DNA from: CAUZIZ01 sp047514575
GTDB lineage: Bacteria > Acidobacteriota > UBA6911 > RPQK01 > JAJDTT01
Length of the DNA: 13,448 nt
Direction of reading: 5' to 3'
NCBI GenBank assembly: GCA_047514575.1
Contig: JAKZYH010000112.1
Span: 1 to 13,448, forward strand
Each line of letters begins with the position of its first letter. Within the stretch, counting starts at the first letter, position 1. Below are positions 6,593 through 13,448 of this stretch, piece by piece. The translations under genes and the position numbers were made by a program. The notes beneath the pieces were generated by a model. That model was not told where the DNA came from, ran no database searches, and saw nothing but the letters and a program-made list of their open reading frames with translations.

Positions 6593-6922
6593 TCACCCGC
6601 TCGTCTGGGTTTGATACTCAACCAGCAGCTCGACCCCCTGGACCCAAATTGGCTGCCTCCGGTTGGGGCTTCGCCTTCTCAGGGAGACGGTCAGCTCGTT
6701 CTTGCCCTGGCGGGCCGGAAGATCCTCGAACAGAAGGCCCTCCCCGCTGACCTTACCCCGCAGTCCCTGCCCGTTCAATTGGACGCTCAGATTGTCATCC
6801 CAACGGCTGTATCCGGCCAGTGACACCGCGAGTTTCAGAGACTTCAGGGCTGCGTCAATTCGTCTCAGGAAGCCCGTCATTCTAGGCATCCCCTTCTTCC
6901 CTTCTCCCTTCTTCTTGAAGTA
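6593..6922 (-). pseudogene. Internally deleted paralogue of the glycosidase-like lipoprotein
   Basis: Two separate parts of the lipoprotein family are joined in one frame. Residues from YFKKKGEGKKGMPRMTGF to about IDAAL (6922 down to about 6845) match the barrel segment YYFKKGEEARGMPLMTDF of the copy at 4943-6457. Sequence from about 6840 to the TGA at 6593-6595 (LAGYSRWDDNLSVQLNG, then KNELTVSLRRRSPNRRQP and GVELLVEYQ) matches the C-terminal domain at the right edge of the window. The N-terminal barrel and the stretch between these parts are missing, so this is not a working gene. The open frame continues to 7015, but upstream of 6922 it only mirrors an opposite-strand fragment. The C-terminal domain looks like a small beta-sandwich. 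Confidence 0.8.
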
Positions 6923-7102
6923 CATTATTTCGGACTCCCCCAGATGCTGGAGAACGAAATTCGGGGAGAGGTGGTCCATCTGGCCACCAGCCGCGACGGC
7001 CAGCGCTGGAAGCATCCCTTTCCCAGTCAGCCCTTCATCCCCCGGGGGCCCAGGGGAGAGTTTGATGACATGATCACCTTCAGGAGAAATCCGCCGGTCG
7101 GG
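6923..7102 (+). pseudogene. Fragment of a GH32/GH43-like beta-propeller protein
   Basis: The plus strand, frame of 6944, gives VHYFGLPQMLENEIRGEV, then VHLATSRDGQRWKHPFPSQP, then FIPRGPRGEFDDMITF and NPPV. This follows the order of motifs in a family of five-bladed-propeller glycosidase-like proteins (GLP..., LA.SRDG..W, PFIP.GP.G.FDSGMI, NPPV), by my recollection of that family. Only about 60 residues survive, with no start, no remaining blades, and one residue apparently missing in the FD-DMI segment. It meets the lipoprotein remnant head-on at about 6922. Fragment status is certain if the family call is right. Confidence 0.6.
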
Positions 7103-7233
7103 CCAGCGAGGGAGCGGGGTTTCCGATAGAGGTACTCACTTCTCCCCGCCGACAAGGACTGGAGCCCGTCGACTGCTTCGTTGTCACCGTTCCCGCTTCT
7201 TGATTCGCCATATCGTAGGACTAAACTGTCCCC

Positions 7234-10122
7234 CTACTCAAAGGAAAGGACAACCTCGCTCAGAATGGGGCTGGAGCCCCCATCAGGGGAGATTAGCAGG
7301 GCACGATATTGAACGTAGCGAGATCCCGGCAAGGTTGGGAGAGGGCGCCCATGGCCCACCGAATGCCACGGTGCCGAAGTCAGGTCCTCCCGCCGAGACG
7401 AAAAACGTAGATCGAACCGGATATCAGTTCTGTGGGGAGTCTCACCCGTCCAGGCCAACGCGACTCGTCGGGTGGCTTGGGGCACATCCAGCGGCGGAGA
7501 CAGGTACGGATGCGCCGGACTCCGGTCGTAGATGCTGCCGGGCGTGATCGCCATGGCGTGATGGGTACCTACGGTGGGCAGGTGAGTCCGATGGAGCGTC
7601 GAAAACCCTCCTTCCCTTCCCCAGTAGATGTAGGAGCCGAAGGTGTGATCGCCGTCTTTCAGGTGATTGTGAACGATGAGATCCAGACGCTGGTCCTGGT
7701 TCAGGTCCAGGATCTGGATTCCGTTGGAGGACTCGGCAGGCAGCTCGCTCCGCCTGCTGTAGGAGCGGGTTTCACTTCCCCAGTATAGGAAGAGCGGAAG
7801 GCTCCGGGTCTGATTGCCCTTGTAGTTGCTGATGGCCAGATCCAGGTGTCCATCTCCATCCAGATCGGCAGCGGCGGCCTCAGCGGCGCCGTAGGCTTCA
7901 AGTCCGGTCCTGCGCGAGTCGGAGTAGCCGTCTCGGCTTCCCCAGTAGATGAAGCTCTCGGTGTGGGCATCGCCCGTGTCGCGCTGGTAGGCCCCGGGGA
8001 AGATCAAATCCAGCCAGCCGTTGGCATCTAGGTCGGCAATCGTCGGACCCTGGTTTGCGTCTGTCGCCAGAAGCGTAGAGGGACGTTTCCCGAATCCATT
8101 CGGGCCGCCCCAGACAACCTCCGAGACCTTCTCCGGAGTGTGGCCGCTGGGTACAATCAGGTCCAGATAGCCGTCCCGGTCCAGGTCTCCCGAGACCACC
8201 CCACAGCAGGTCCGGTAGGCCTTGAGCGGTACCATTGTACTCCGGTCCACGGAGTAATCCGACCCATTACCCCAGAGAATCTGACAGTAGTTCCTCTGGC
8301 CGTTTCCAAGGTAGACCATGAAGCACAGATCCAGGTTGCCATCCCGGTTGAAATCACCGACCGTTACACCCGGAGCGTCGTCCAACGGGATCCTGGTGCG
8401 TCTGCCCAGTCCCTCGGGACCTCCCCAGTAGATGTCTGGCCCACTGCCGCCGAAGACCAGGTCGGGAAAGCCGTCGTCGTCCAGATCTGCAACCCGAGTG
8501 TAGTTGGCGTTGGCGGTCGGCAATCGGGTGTGGTTGGCCTCCGAGTAGCGGTGGGAGGGGTTGCCCCAGAAGACGATGGAGGGCGGGCCGTTGGCTGCTC
8601 CGCCGCTCTTCTGATTGGAGAGCACCACATCCACCACGCCGTCCCGGTCGAGATCGGACAGGGCCACTCCCACGGCACCGAAGCTCTGGAGGTGACTTCG
8701 ATTCGAGGCGCTGAAGCCATTGGGTGTTCCCCAGTAGATATAGCTGGGGACGTCGAAGGTATGGATGTCCTGAAAATCGTTTCCGGAGAAGTTGGCGAAG
8801 ACGATATCCGGGTAGCCGTCTCCGTTCAGATCCCCGGTGTCCACAGCGCGGGGAGCCAGGGTGGGCAGGAGGATCTTGTCCTGGGGATGAAAGCCTCGAG
8901 GACTACCGAGATAGACCTCTGACAGGGTGTGGGGTGCAGACCTGGACGCAGGCTCGGCAGCCTCTTCTCCGTCTGGGGATAGGCTGGACGCAAAGACCAG
9001 ATCCGGGTGCCCATCCTGGTTCAGGTCGGCCACCGCAGCGTCCTGAGCATCTCGAGTAGGAAGTTCCGCCAGAGGTTGATCGAGACGGAAGTTCTGCGAG
9101 CCAGGATAGATCAAGGCTCCCCCGTCTCGAAAACCTATGATGAGATCGTCTGTTGCGTCACCGTTGGCGTCCCCAGCCCGGACGAGATCCGGAGGCTCTC
9201 CGCTTCGCTCGAGCAGACGCCGGGGCAGGAAGCCCCGATCTCCTCCCAGGTAGACGAAGACGCTTTCGCGATCCGGGTTGCTGTTGGCGAAAGCAAGGTC
9301 GATCCATCCGTCGGCGTTGAAGTCGCCCGAAGCGCAACTCACGGCGCCGACCGTAGCGAGTGAGGAGCGTCCTTCGACCGAAAAGCCCTCGGGCGAGCCC
9401 CAGTAGAGATAGGACTCAAGGTGATCGCGGTACCCGCGCTGGGATCCCGTCTCCTCGCCGAAATTGGCGACCGCGAGGTCGGGCCAGCCGTCCCGGTTGA
9501 AGTCGGCAACGGCCAGGTCAAGGCCGAACAGAGTCGGCAGTTCAGTTCGCCGTCTGCTCGAGTACCCCCGCGGAGATCCCCAGTAGATCAGAAGCTGCGT
9601 GTGAACCGAGTAGTTGTGGACGACGTTGGTGAAGATAATCTCGGGATGGCCATCTCGATTGAGATCGGCAATACGGACAGGTCCTCCACCTTCCGAGGGA
9701 AGGGATTGAACGCTGCGGCGACGCTCCTGGATCTCCTTTAGGAGCTTGAAGACCGGGAGCTCCTTCCAGAAGGGAGGCAAGAGCGATTCGTAGCCCGAGG
9801 AGCTTCCCCAGTAAATCAAGGCATCGGGTTTTTCCACGACGTCGTGGTCCTGGCTGAAGACCAGGTCCAGGTAGCCGTCCCGATTCAGGTCCCAACGGGG
9901 TATCAGCTGGACCCTTCCGGATCGTGAAACATAGATATTGGCACCGCCGTCGGGAAAGCTTCCTCGGGAGAAGTCCTCGAAGCCCCGGTGTCGGGTGGTG
10001 ATGGGTTTGCCAGCCGTGGAGATCTGTGTCAGGAAGAGGTAGAAGGCTCCCAGGGCGATCCAGAGCCAAGTCGGCACTGGTGTAGGCAGGGCTCTGAATA
10101 CAGGCGTCTTCCTCTTTCTCAT
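7234..10122 (-). CDS. Exported FG-GAP/VCBS repeat protein with 14 calcium-binding blades
   Basis: A 962-residue protein with a basic N-terminus and a hydrophobic segment at 18-36 (signal peptide or anchor). From about residue 75 to 860 come 14 FG-GAP/VCBS-type repeats, each with a D-x-N/D-x-D-G-x-x-D-[LIV] calcium loop, at residues about 78, 153, 207, 267, 318, 366, 431, 490, 546, 590, 646, 697, 753 and 806. Most are followed by a [IL]YWG...GF/Y strand. Spacing averages about 56 residues, the size of one propeller blade. Loops 5, 12 and 14 depart from consensus. Residues about 885-962 form a beta module (RVALAWTGETP, then RYVQYRALLISPDGG...PILSEVVLSF) seen at the ends of other secreted proteins. 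The start ATG at 10122 has only a weak GGGTGG 3 nt upstream. Role probably extracellular binding or adhesion; no catalytic motif seen. Confidence 0.94.
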   Translation of the reverse strand: MRKRKTPVFRALPTPVPTWLWIALGAFYLFLTQISTAGKPITTRHRGFEDFSRGSFPDGGANIYVSRSGRVQLIPRWDLNRDGYLDLVFSQDHDVVEKPDALIYWGSSSGYESLLPPFWKELPVFKLLKEIQERRRSVQSLPSEGGGPVRIADLNRDGHPEIIFTNVVHNYSVHTQLLIYWGSPRGYSSRRRTELPTLFGLDLAVADFNRDGWPDLAVANFGEETGSQRGYRDHLESYLYWGSPEGFSVEGRSSLATVGAVSCASGDFNADGWIDLAFANSNPDRESVFVYLGGDRGFLPRRLLERSGEPPDLVRAGDANGDATDDLIIGFRDGGALIYPGSQNFRLDQPLAELPTRDAQDAAVADLNQDGHPDLVFASSLSPDGEEAAEPASRSAPHTLSEVYLGSPRGFHPQDKILLPTLAPRAVDTGDLNGDGYPDIVFANFSGNDFQDIHTFDVPSYIYWGTPNGFSASNRSHLQSFGAVGVALSDLDRDGVVDVVLSNQKSGGAANGPPSIVFWGNPSHRYSEANHTRLPTANANYTRVADLDDDGFPDLVFGGSGPDIYWGGPEGLGRRTRIPLDDAPGVTVGDFNRDGNLDLCFMVYLGNGQRNYCQILWGNGSDYSVDRSTMVPLKAYRTCCGVVSGDLDRDGYLDLIVPSGHTPEKVSEVVWGGPNGFGKRPSTLLATDANQGPTIADLDANGWLDLIFPGAYQRDTGDAHTESFIYWGSRDGYSDSRRTGLEAYGAAEAAAADLDGDGHLDLAISNYKGNQTRSLPLFLYWGSETRSYSRRSELPAESSNGIQILDLNQDQRLDLIVHNHLKDGDHTFGSYIYWGREGGFSTLHRTHLPTVGTHHAMAITPGSIYDRSPAHPYLSPPLDVPQATRRVALAWTGETPHRTDIRFDLRFSSRREDLTSAPWHSVGHGRPLPTLPGSRYVQYRALLISPDGGSSPILSEVVLSFE

Positions 10123-10252
10123 AAGCCACCCGGCCCATCATACGGAGCCGCTGTCGGTGCATAAAGGGCAGCCCGGTTTTCACTCGAGAATAACAACGGA
10201 CGACGACGTCTCCCGAAGCCTGAGAGCTGCGACCTGTTGTCGAAGTCTCCAC

Positions 10253-12463
10253 TCAGCGACTCGGTACGCGAATCGCCCGCTCGCGTCCGTTTGTTTCTCT
10301 GAGCTCGCGGTAGATTCCCTCGGCAGCCGAGACCTGTTCCAGTAGCTCAGGACCCTGCTCCAAGAGTCTCTTGAGCTGCCACCATTGCCAGTTGCTCCTC
10401 TCGGTATCTTCGAACTGTGCCGAGTCTGAGAGAACCTCAGAAACCATCTCCCTTATTTGGGTCAGGCTGGCGAGCCTCTTGTCGATCAAGCTGTCGACCG
10501 CTTCGTGCTTCCAGAAGCGCAGCGGCTTACGCACAACATAGATAGGAGTGGTGTGCGCGCTCGACCCATCGCTGCCCTTGGACCGTGCGGCAACCCAAAA
10601 GCCATCGCCAGCATCCAGCTCGAAATCGGCGGTGAGTTCCCTCTGGGTTGGGTCATCGGATCTGACGCTGTGGACCACTTCACCGTGGAGCACGATTTCC
10701 AGGCTGGCGGGAGTCAGACGTTCCGGATCTCCCCAAGCTTGAGCCTTGACCCGCAGACTCCTGGTCCCCTCCACCAGGATCTCGTCCCCGGGGAGTGCCC
10801 CGTCGACGCTGAACTCGATCATGGGACCATTGCTGACGAACGTCCTTCCTTTCCCCATTGCTTCGAACCAGGAATCGGCCGTGAATTGCTGCTCGCCGAC
10901 GAAGGCGTAGACGCGCTCTTCGCCAACCGTCCCCGAGTAAGGAATATCGGAGCCCGCCGAGGCGGTCAGTTTGAAGCCCAGGTTCAGGAATTCGTAGTAG
11001 ATCTCCGTTCCCAGCTTGCCCACCTGCATGATCTCAACGAAGTCGACGATCTCTCTCGGAATATTGAGACTCATATCCCGATGGGCATGATGGTACTTGA
11101 GAGCGTGCGCATAGCCCGCCAATCCGCCCTCTCGACGCACCGACTCCAGTACCCAGTCGTAGAGGTAGTAGCGGTCCGTGTCCCGCACCATTCGAGAGAT
11201 GTTCATGGCGAGCACGTGCCCTATGCGCTGCCGGCCGTGGGTGCGCGGTCCCTCCTGTCCGGGTGAGAGAATGTAATCGTCAACCTCGATCCTGTGCTCG
11301 GGTCCGAATCCCCGCTGCTCGAAGAACGTTCGATAGACGTCTCCCATCTTGGCGACGTTGACCAGGTGCACGTCCTCGGCCCTTACCCAGGTCAAGAGAC
11401 GCTGCGCATCGTCGTCGCTCAGCATCCTGAAGTGAACATGATCGTCACCCGAGTACCATCCGAGCTCAGGCATATCCACCCAGCGCCGGGGCTGATATGT
11501 TTTTTCCAGGGTCTGACCCGACTTCAGAGAAACGGTGTCGAAGATCGGAATGTGCTCCAGGCCGCGACGCACCACGATCTCCCAGTCGCCGGGTGGGACC
11601 GACATGTCGAAAGGTCCCGGCACACACCAGTACTCACCGCGCAGTTTCCCCGGCAGGTTGGCAGGACGCCGGCTCGAGGTCTTGCCCTGCCCTTCGAACT
11701 GGGGAGTGAAATCGACGGCGTTGCTGGGTTTGTAGTCGAGTCCATTGGTCTTCCAGACCAGGCGGACCATGGCCGGCGTCGGTTCCCCCGTATCTGAGGA
11801 CAGGACGATCACTTTGAGGCGTCCCGGTTGTGGGGTGAGAACATCCAGCGGCAGCCGTACCGGGTCCAGGGCCTGGTCTCGGAACTCGAATACCAGTGAC
11901 GTCATCCCCACCGGGATATCAGTGAGACTCACCACTGCCCAGGTCGTCCCTTTGGGTGCGATCTCAATCGAGATGAGGTCCGAGCCCTCCTCCACGGCCA
12001 GCGTGTGATCGGCCGTGAAGTATCCGGTCTGTTCTTCTCCCGTCACGATCCGGAGCAGCAGCCCTCCGATAGCTCCAGGCAAGAGCACAGGAGAATCAGA
12101 CAGCGCAGCCCCGATGCTCGTCCTCAGGTCCAGGGAGATCTTCGAAGGAACAGTATTCAACAGGGAATCCAACCGGTCCAGTGCCTGGCGGGTGGTCGCT
12201 GCTCCTTTCTTCCTGCGTTTTCCGATGCTGCCTTCCTTCGCTACCTTGGCAGCCTCGCGAAGGTCGCGATTGAGCGAATCGAGCTGAGCCCGGACGTTCT
12301 CCTCAAACAGATAGGGATGCTTGCGCAACAACGCGCTGAGGAAGTGCGATGGATCAGATGATGGGGGATCGCCCGACGGGTGTTCGCCGAACATCAATCC
12401 GGTAGAGAATCCTACCAAGACCGCAATACCCACGGTCTTCCAGGAGGACAACCGGCGGCTCAT
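10253..12463 (-). CDS. Exported CehA/McbA-family metallohydrolase (PHP-like domain)
   Basis: A 736-residue protein with a short basic/hydrophobic N-terminus (about 1-25, probable signal peptide). An N-terminal part to about residue 325 includes a Lys/Arg-rich helix and beta-rich segments, and is followed by a PHP-like hydrolase domain. Metal-ligand candidates are D341/H342 and H344 in GDDHVHF, H416 in IGHVLAMN, H453 in GYAHALKYHH, and D506 in SAGSDIPYSG. The segment FVGEQQFTADSWFEAMGKGR followed by TFVSNGP is the usual family ending. CehA and McbA hydrolyse carbamate or aryl esters; most relatives are uncharacterised, so a phosphoester or ester substrate is only a guess. ATG at 12463 overlaps the upstream stop (ATGA), with GAGGG 3 nt before it. 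An EF-hand gene lies upstream and the 14-repeat propeller gene 130 nt downstream. Confidence 0.9.
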   Translation of the reverse strand: MSRRLSSWKTVGIAVLVGFSTGLMFGEHPSGDPPSSDPSHFLSALLRKHPYLFEENVRAQLDSLNRDLREAAKVAKEGSIGKRRKKGAATTRQALDRLDSLLNTVPSKISLDLRTSIGAALSDSPVLLPGAIGGLLLRIVTGEEQTGYFTADHTLAVEEGSDLISIEIAPKGTTWAVVSLTDIPVGMTSLVFEFRDQALDPVRLPLDVLTPQPGRLKVIVLSSDTGEPTPAMVRLVWKTNGLDYKPSNAVDFTPQFEGQGKTSSRRPANLPGKLRGEYWCVPGPFDMSVPPGDWEIVVRRGLEHIPIFDTVSLKSGQTLEKTYQPRRWVDMPELGWYSGDDHVHFRMLSDDDAQRLLTWVRAEDVHLVNVAKMGDVYRTFFEQRGFGPEHRIEVDDYILSPGQEGPRTHGRQRIGHVLAMNISRMVRDTDRYYLYDWVLESVRREGGLAGYAHALKYHHAHRDMSLNIPREIVDFVEIMQVGKLGTEIYYEFLNLGFKLTASAGSDIPYSGTVGEERVYAFVGEQQFTADSWFEAMGKGRTFVSNGPMIEFSVDGALPGDEILVEGTRSLRVKAQAWGDPERLTPASLEIVLHGEVVHSVRSDDPTQRELTADFELDAGDGFWVAARSKGSDGSSAHTTPIYVVRKPLRFWKHEAVDSLIDKRLASLTQIREMVSEVLSDSAQFEDTERSNWQWWQLKRLLEQGPELLEQVSAAEGIYRELRETNGRERAIRVPSR

Positions 12464-13119
12464 TTGCCCTCATCTTTCAGCGTATAGCGAATTCGAAAAA
12501 TGCGGCTCATCCCGCCCTCGCGGAAGGGAGGTCCAGTGCTGATGACGGCAGGACGTACCCCCTCTCGACCATGGGTCTCCATAGAGAAGAAGGCGGGCGC
12601 CCTTGACCAGAGCCTCTCGGCAAGCTCAAAGACACGTCCGGATCGAAGTCCCCGAGGCAGACGCGTGAAATAGAACAGCCGTAGGGTGAGCGGATGCGAG
12701 CCAGCACGATCATTTTCTAGAAGGCTCAGTTCGGGATCATAGAGCTGAACCACTTCCAGCTCTCGACCCTCAGCCTGGAGCTGGACTCGTTTTTCAAGTC
12801 CCGTCATCTGGCCCAGATAGGTGGTCAATTCCGACTTCGAGATACGCCCGTCTCGATCTGCGTCCATTCGACGACGTTCGACCAGTGCGTGATCTCCATG
12901 GAATGTCAGATCGATTGCCAAATCGACGTGAGTCGTCGCAACGACGACCTTCACGTGGTGTTCGATCTGAGCCGAAAGAACTCCGTGGCCCATTGCCGGG
13001 TAACATGTACACACCACCAGTACAAGAAGCGTGATCGCGAAGACCGGACGCGCGGGAGAGTAGCTAGCCATCTGCCGGGTGATGGACCGCGGAGGCGATG
13101 TGCTTGAATTGTCTGCCAC
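12460..13119 (-). CDS. Small exported EF-hand protein of unknown function
   Basis: Not a family I can name. 219 residues. A hydrophobic segment at about 27-43 ends in PAMG-HG, a plausible signal-peptidase site, after a long N-region. A perfect 12-residue EF-hand loop, DADRDGRISKSE, occupies residues 86-97 and should bind calcium. The rest is beta-rich, with a TLRLFYFTRLPRGL segment. The general layout (short exported beta domain with one EF-hand) recalls the periplasmic domains of some HupE/nickel-transporter-like proteins, but no transport helices follow. The start is GTG at 13119, supported by AGGAG 7 nt upstream. ATG at codon 17 (13071) would give a more normal signal peptide but lacks a clear site. 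The stop overlaps the CehA/McbA-like start by 4 nt, implying coupled translation. Confidence 0.78.
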   Translation of the reverse strand: MADNSSTSPPRSITRQMASYSPARPVFAITLLVLVVCTCYPAMGHGVLSAQIEHHVKVVVATTHVDLAIDLTFHGDHALVERRRMDADRDGRISKSELTTYLGQMTGLEKRVQLQAEGRELEVVQLYDPELSLLENDRAGSHPLTLRLFYFTRLPRGLRSGRVFELAERLWSRAPAFFSMETHGREGVRPAVISTGPPFREGGMSRIFRIRYTLKDEGK

Positions 13120-13206
13120 GGAAGCGCTCCTGGCCTTGTTTGGCTAGGTTATTAGGCTAGAGATCTTGCCCAAGGAACTGTCTTGCGGCACCCGGCATCA
13201 GCCGAG
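13120..13206. other. Intergenic gap with a short direct repeat
   Basis: An 87-nt gap between the paralogue stop and the EF-hand gene. GGCTAG occurs twice in direct orientation at 13142-13147 and 13155-13160, with an AT-rich spacer. I see no convincing -35/-10 pair and no hairpin with a T-run, so read-through from the right is possible. Confidence 0.3.
13127..13131 (-). promoter_or_regulatory. Ribosome binding site supporting the GTG start of the EF-hand gene
   Basis: AGGAG on the minus strand, 7 nt before GTG 13119. The alternative ATG at codon 17 has no comparable site. Confidence 0.55.
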
Positions 13207-13448
13207 CTAACCCGCGCCTCTTGATTTGTACTCGACCAGCAACTCGACGGCCTGGACACGAACAGGTTGGTTCCGGTTGGGGCTCCGTGTTGTCAGCGAC
13301 AAAGTCAGCTCGTTCTTCCCCTGTTGGGCAGGAACGTCCTCGAAGAGGAGGCGCCCCCCCGTGAGCTTCCCCCTCAGTCGCGTCCCGTTCAATTGAACCC
13401 TCAGATCGTCGTCCCAGCGACTGTATCCGGCCAGGGTCACTTCCAATT
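13207..13448 (-). CDS. C-terminal domain of a third glycosidase-like lipoprotein paralogue, cut by window edge
   Basis: About 80 residues ending in TAG at 13207-13209, open to the right edge, so the start lies outside. The sequence (VTLAGYSRWDDDLRVQLNG, then LRGKLTGGRLLFEDVPAQQ, KNELTLSLTTRSPNRNQP, AVELLVEYK) aligns along its whole length with the C-terminal part of the remnant at 6593-6840. The two also share obvious DNA identity. It is predicted to be a small beta-sandwich, perhaps carbohydrate-binding, following a TIM barrel. Whether the barrel is intact cannot be seen. It sits 87 nt upstream of the EF-hand gene on the same strand, so it may head the operon. The frame offers a TTG at 13446, but homology continues through it, so that is not a start. 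Confidence 0.82.
   Translation of the reverse strand, partial: LEVTLAGYSRWDDDLRVQLNGTRLRGKLTGGRLLFEDVPAQQGKNELTLSLTTRSPNRNQPVRVQAVELLVEYKSRGAG

Noticed and set aside
7208..7250. GTAGG...CCTAC dyad just past the propeller gene stop as a terminator or IS end
   Set aside because: Only five base pairs with a long loop and no T-run; no transposase nearby on this side to support an IS end.
8140..8922. 260-aa open frame on the plus strand with repeating V-x-V-P-V-x-I-like segments
   Set aside because: It is the exact antisense of the propeller gene; the regular calcium-loop codons produce a periodic open frame. It has no ribosome site and no family resemblance.
10457..11266. 269-aa plus-strand open frame
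   Set aside because: Antisense to the CehA/McbA-like gene, whose minus-strand frame has clear metal-site motifs.

Overview
The window looks like a chromosomal stretch of an uncultured Gram-negative bacterium of moderately high GC. The combination of a phytanoyl-CoA dioxygenase-like enzyme, a phosphotriesterase-like hydrolase, a D-aminoacylase, a sodium:solute symporter, secreted FG-GAP propeller and CehA/McbA-type proteins, and a lipoprotein family with several diverged paralogues is typical of genomes assigned to Acidobacteriota, Latescibacterota, Poribacteria or Planctomycetota. No marker gene is present, so this placement is inference. I see no rRNA, tRNA, CRISPR array or phage gene.

Left block (1-2693): a leftward pair, phosphotriesterase-like hydrolase then N-acyl-D-amino-acid deacylase (cut by the left edge), 17 nt apart and probably cotranscribed. 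It diverges from a rightward PhyH-type Fe(II)/2-oxoglutarate dioxygenase across an 86-nt gap. That gap holds an imperfect inverted repeat that reads as a -35/-10 promoter on both strands. All three look like small-molecule catabolic enzymes.

Middle block (2694-7233): a debris field. It holds the 3' end of an IS6-family transposase with a putative right terminal repeat, and an intact leftward SSS symporter. Next is a TIM-barrel glycosidase-like lipoprotein whose C-terminal domain is gone; its reading frame runs out of frame into the last 55 codons of a short-chain dehydrogenase. Beyond it is an internally deleted second copy of the same lipoprotein family, and abutting that head-on is a fragment of a GH32/GH43-like beta-propeller protein on the other strand. 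At least four genes have been truncated here.

Right block (7234-13448): a leftward set of exported proteins. A small EF-hand protein overlaps by 4 nt (ATGA) a CehA/McbA-like PHP-fold metallohydrolase. After 130 nt comes a 962-residue protein with 14 FG-GAP/VCBS-type calcium-binding repeats and a C-terminal beta module. At the extreme right is the C-terminal domain of a third glycosidase-like paralogue, running off the window. These proteins appear to act in the periplasm or outside the cell; the substrate is unknown.
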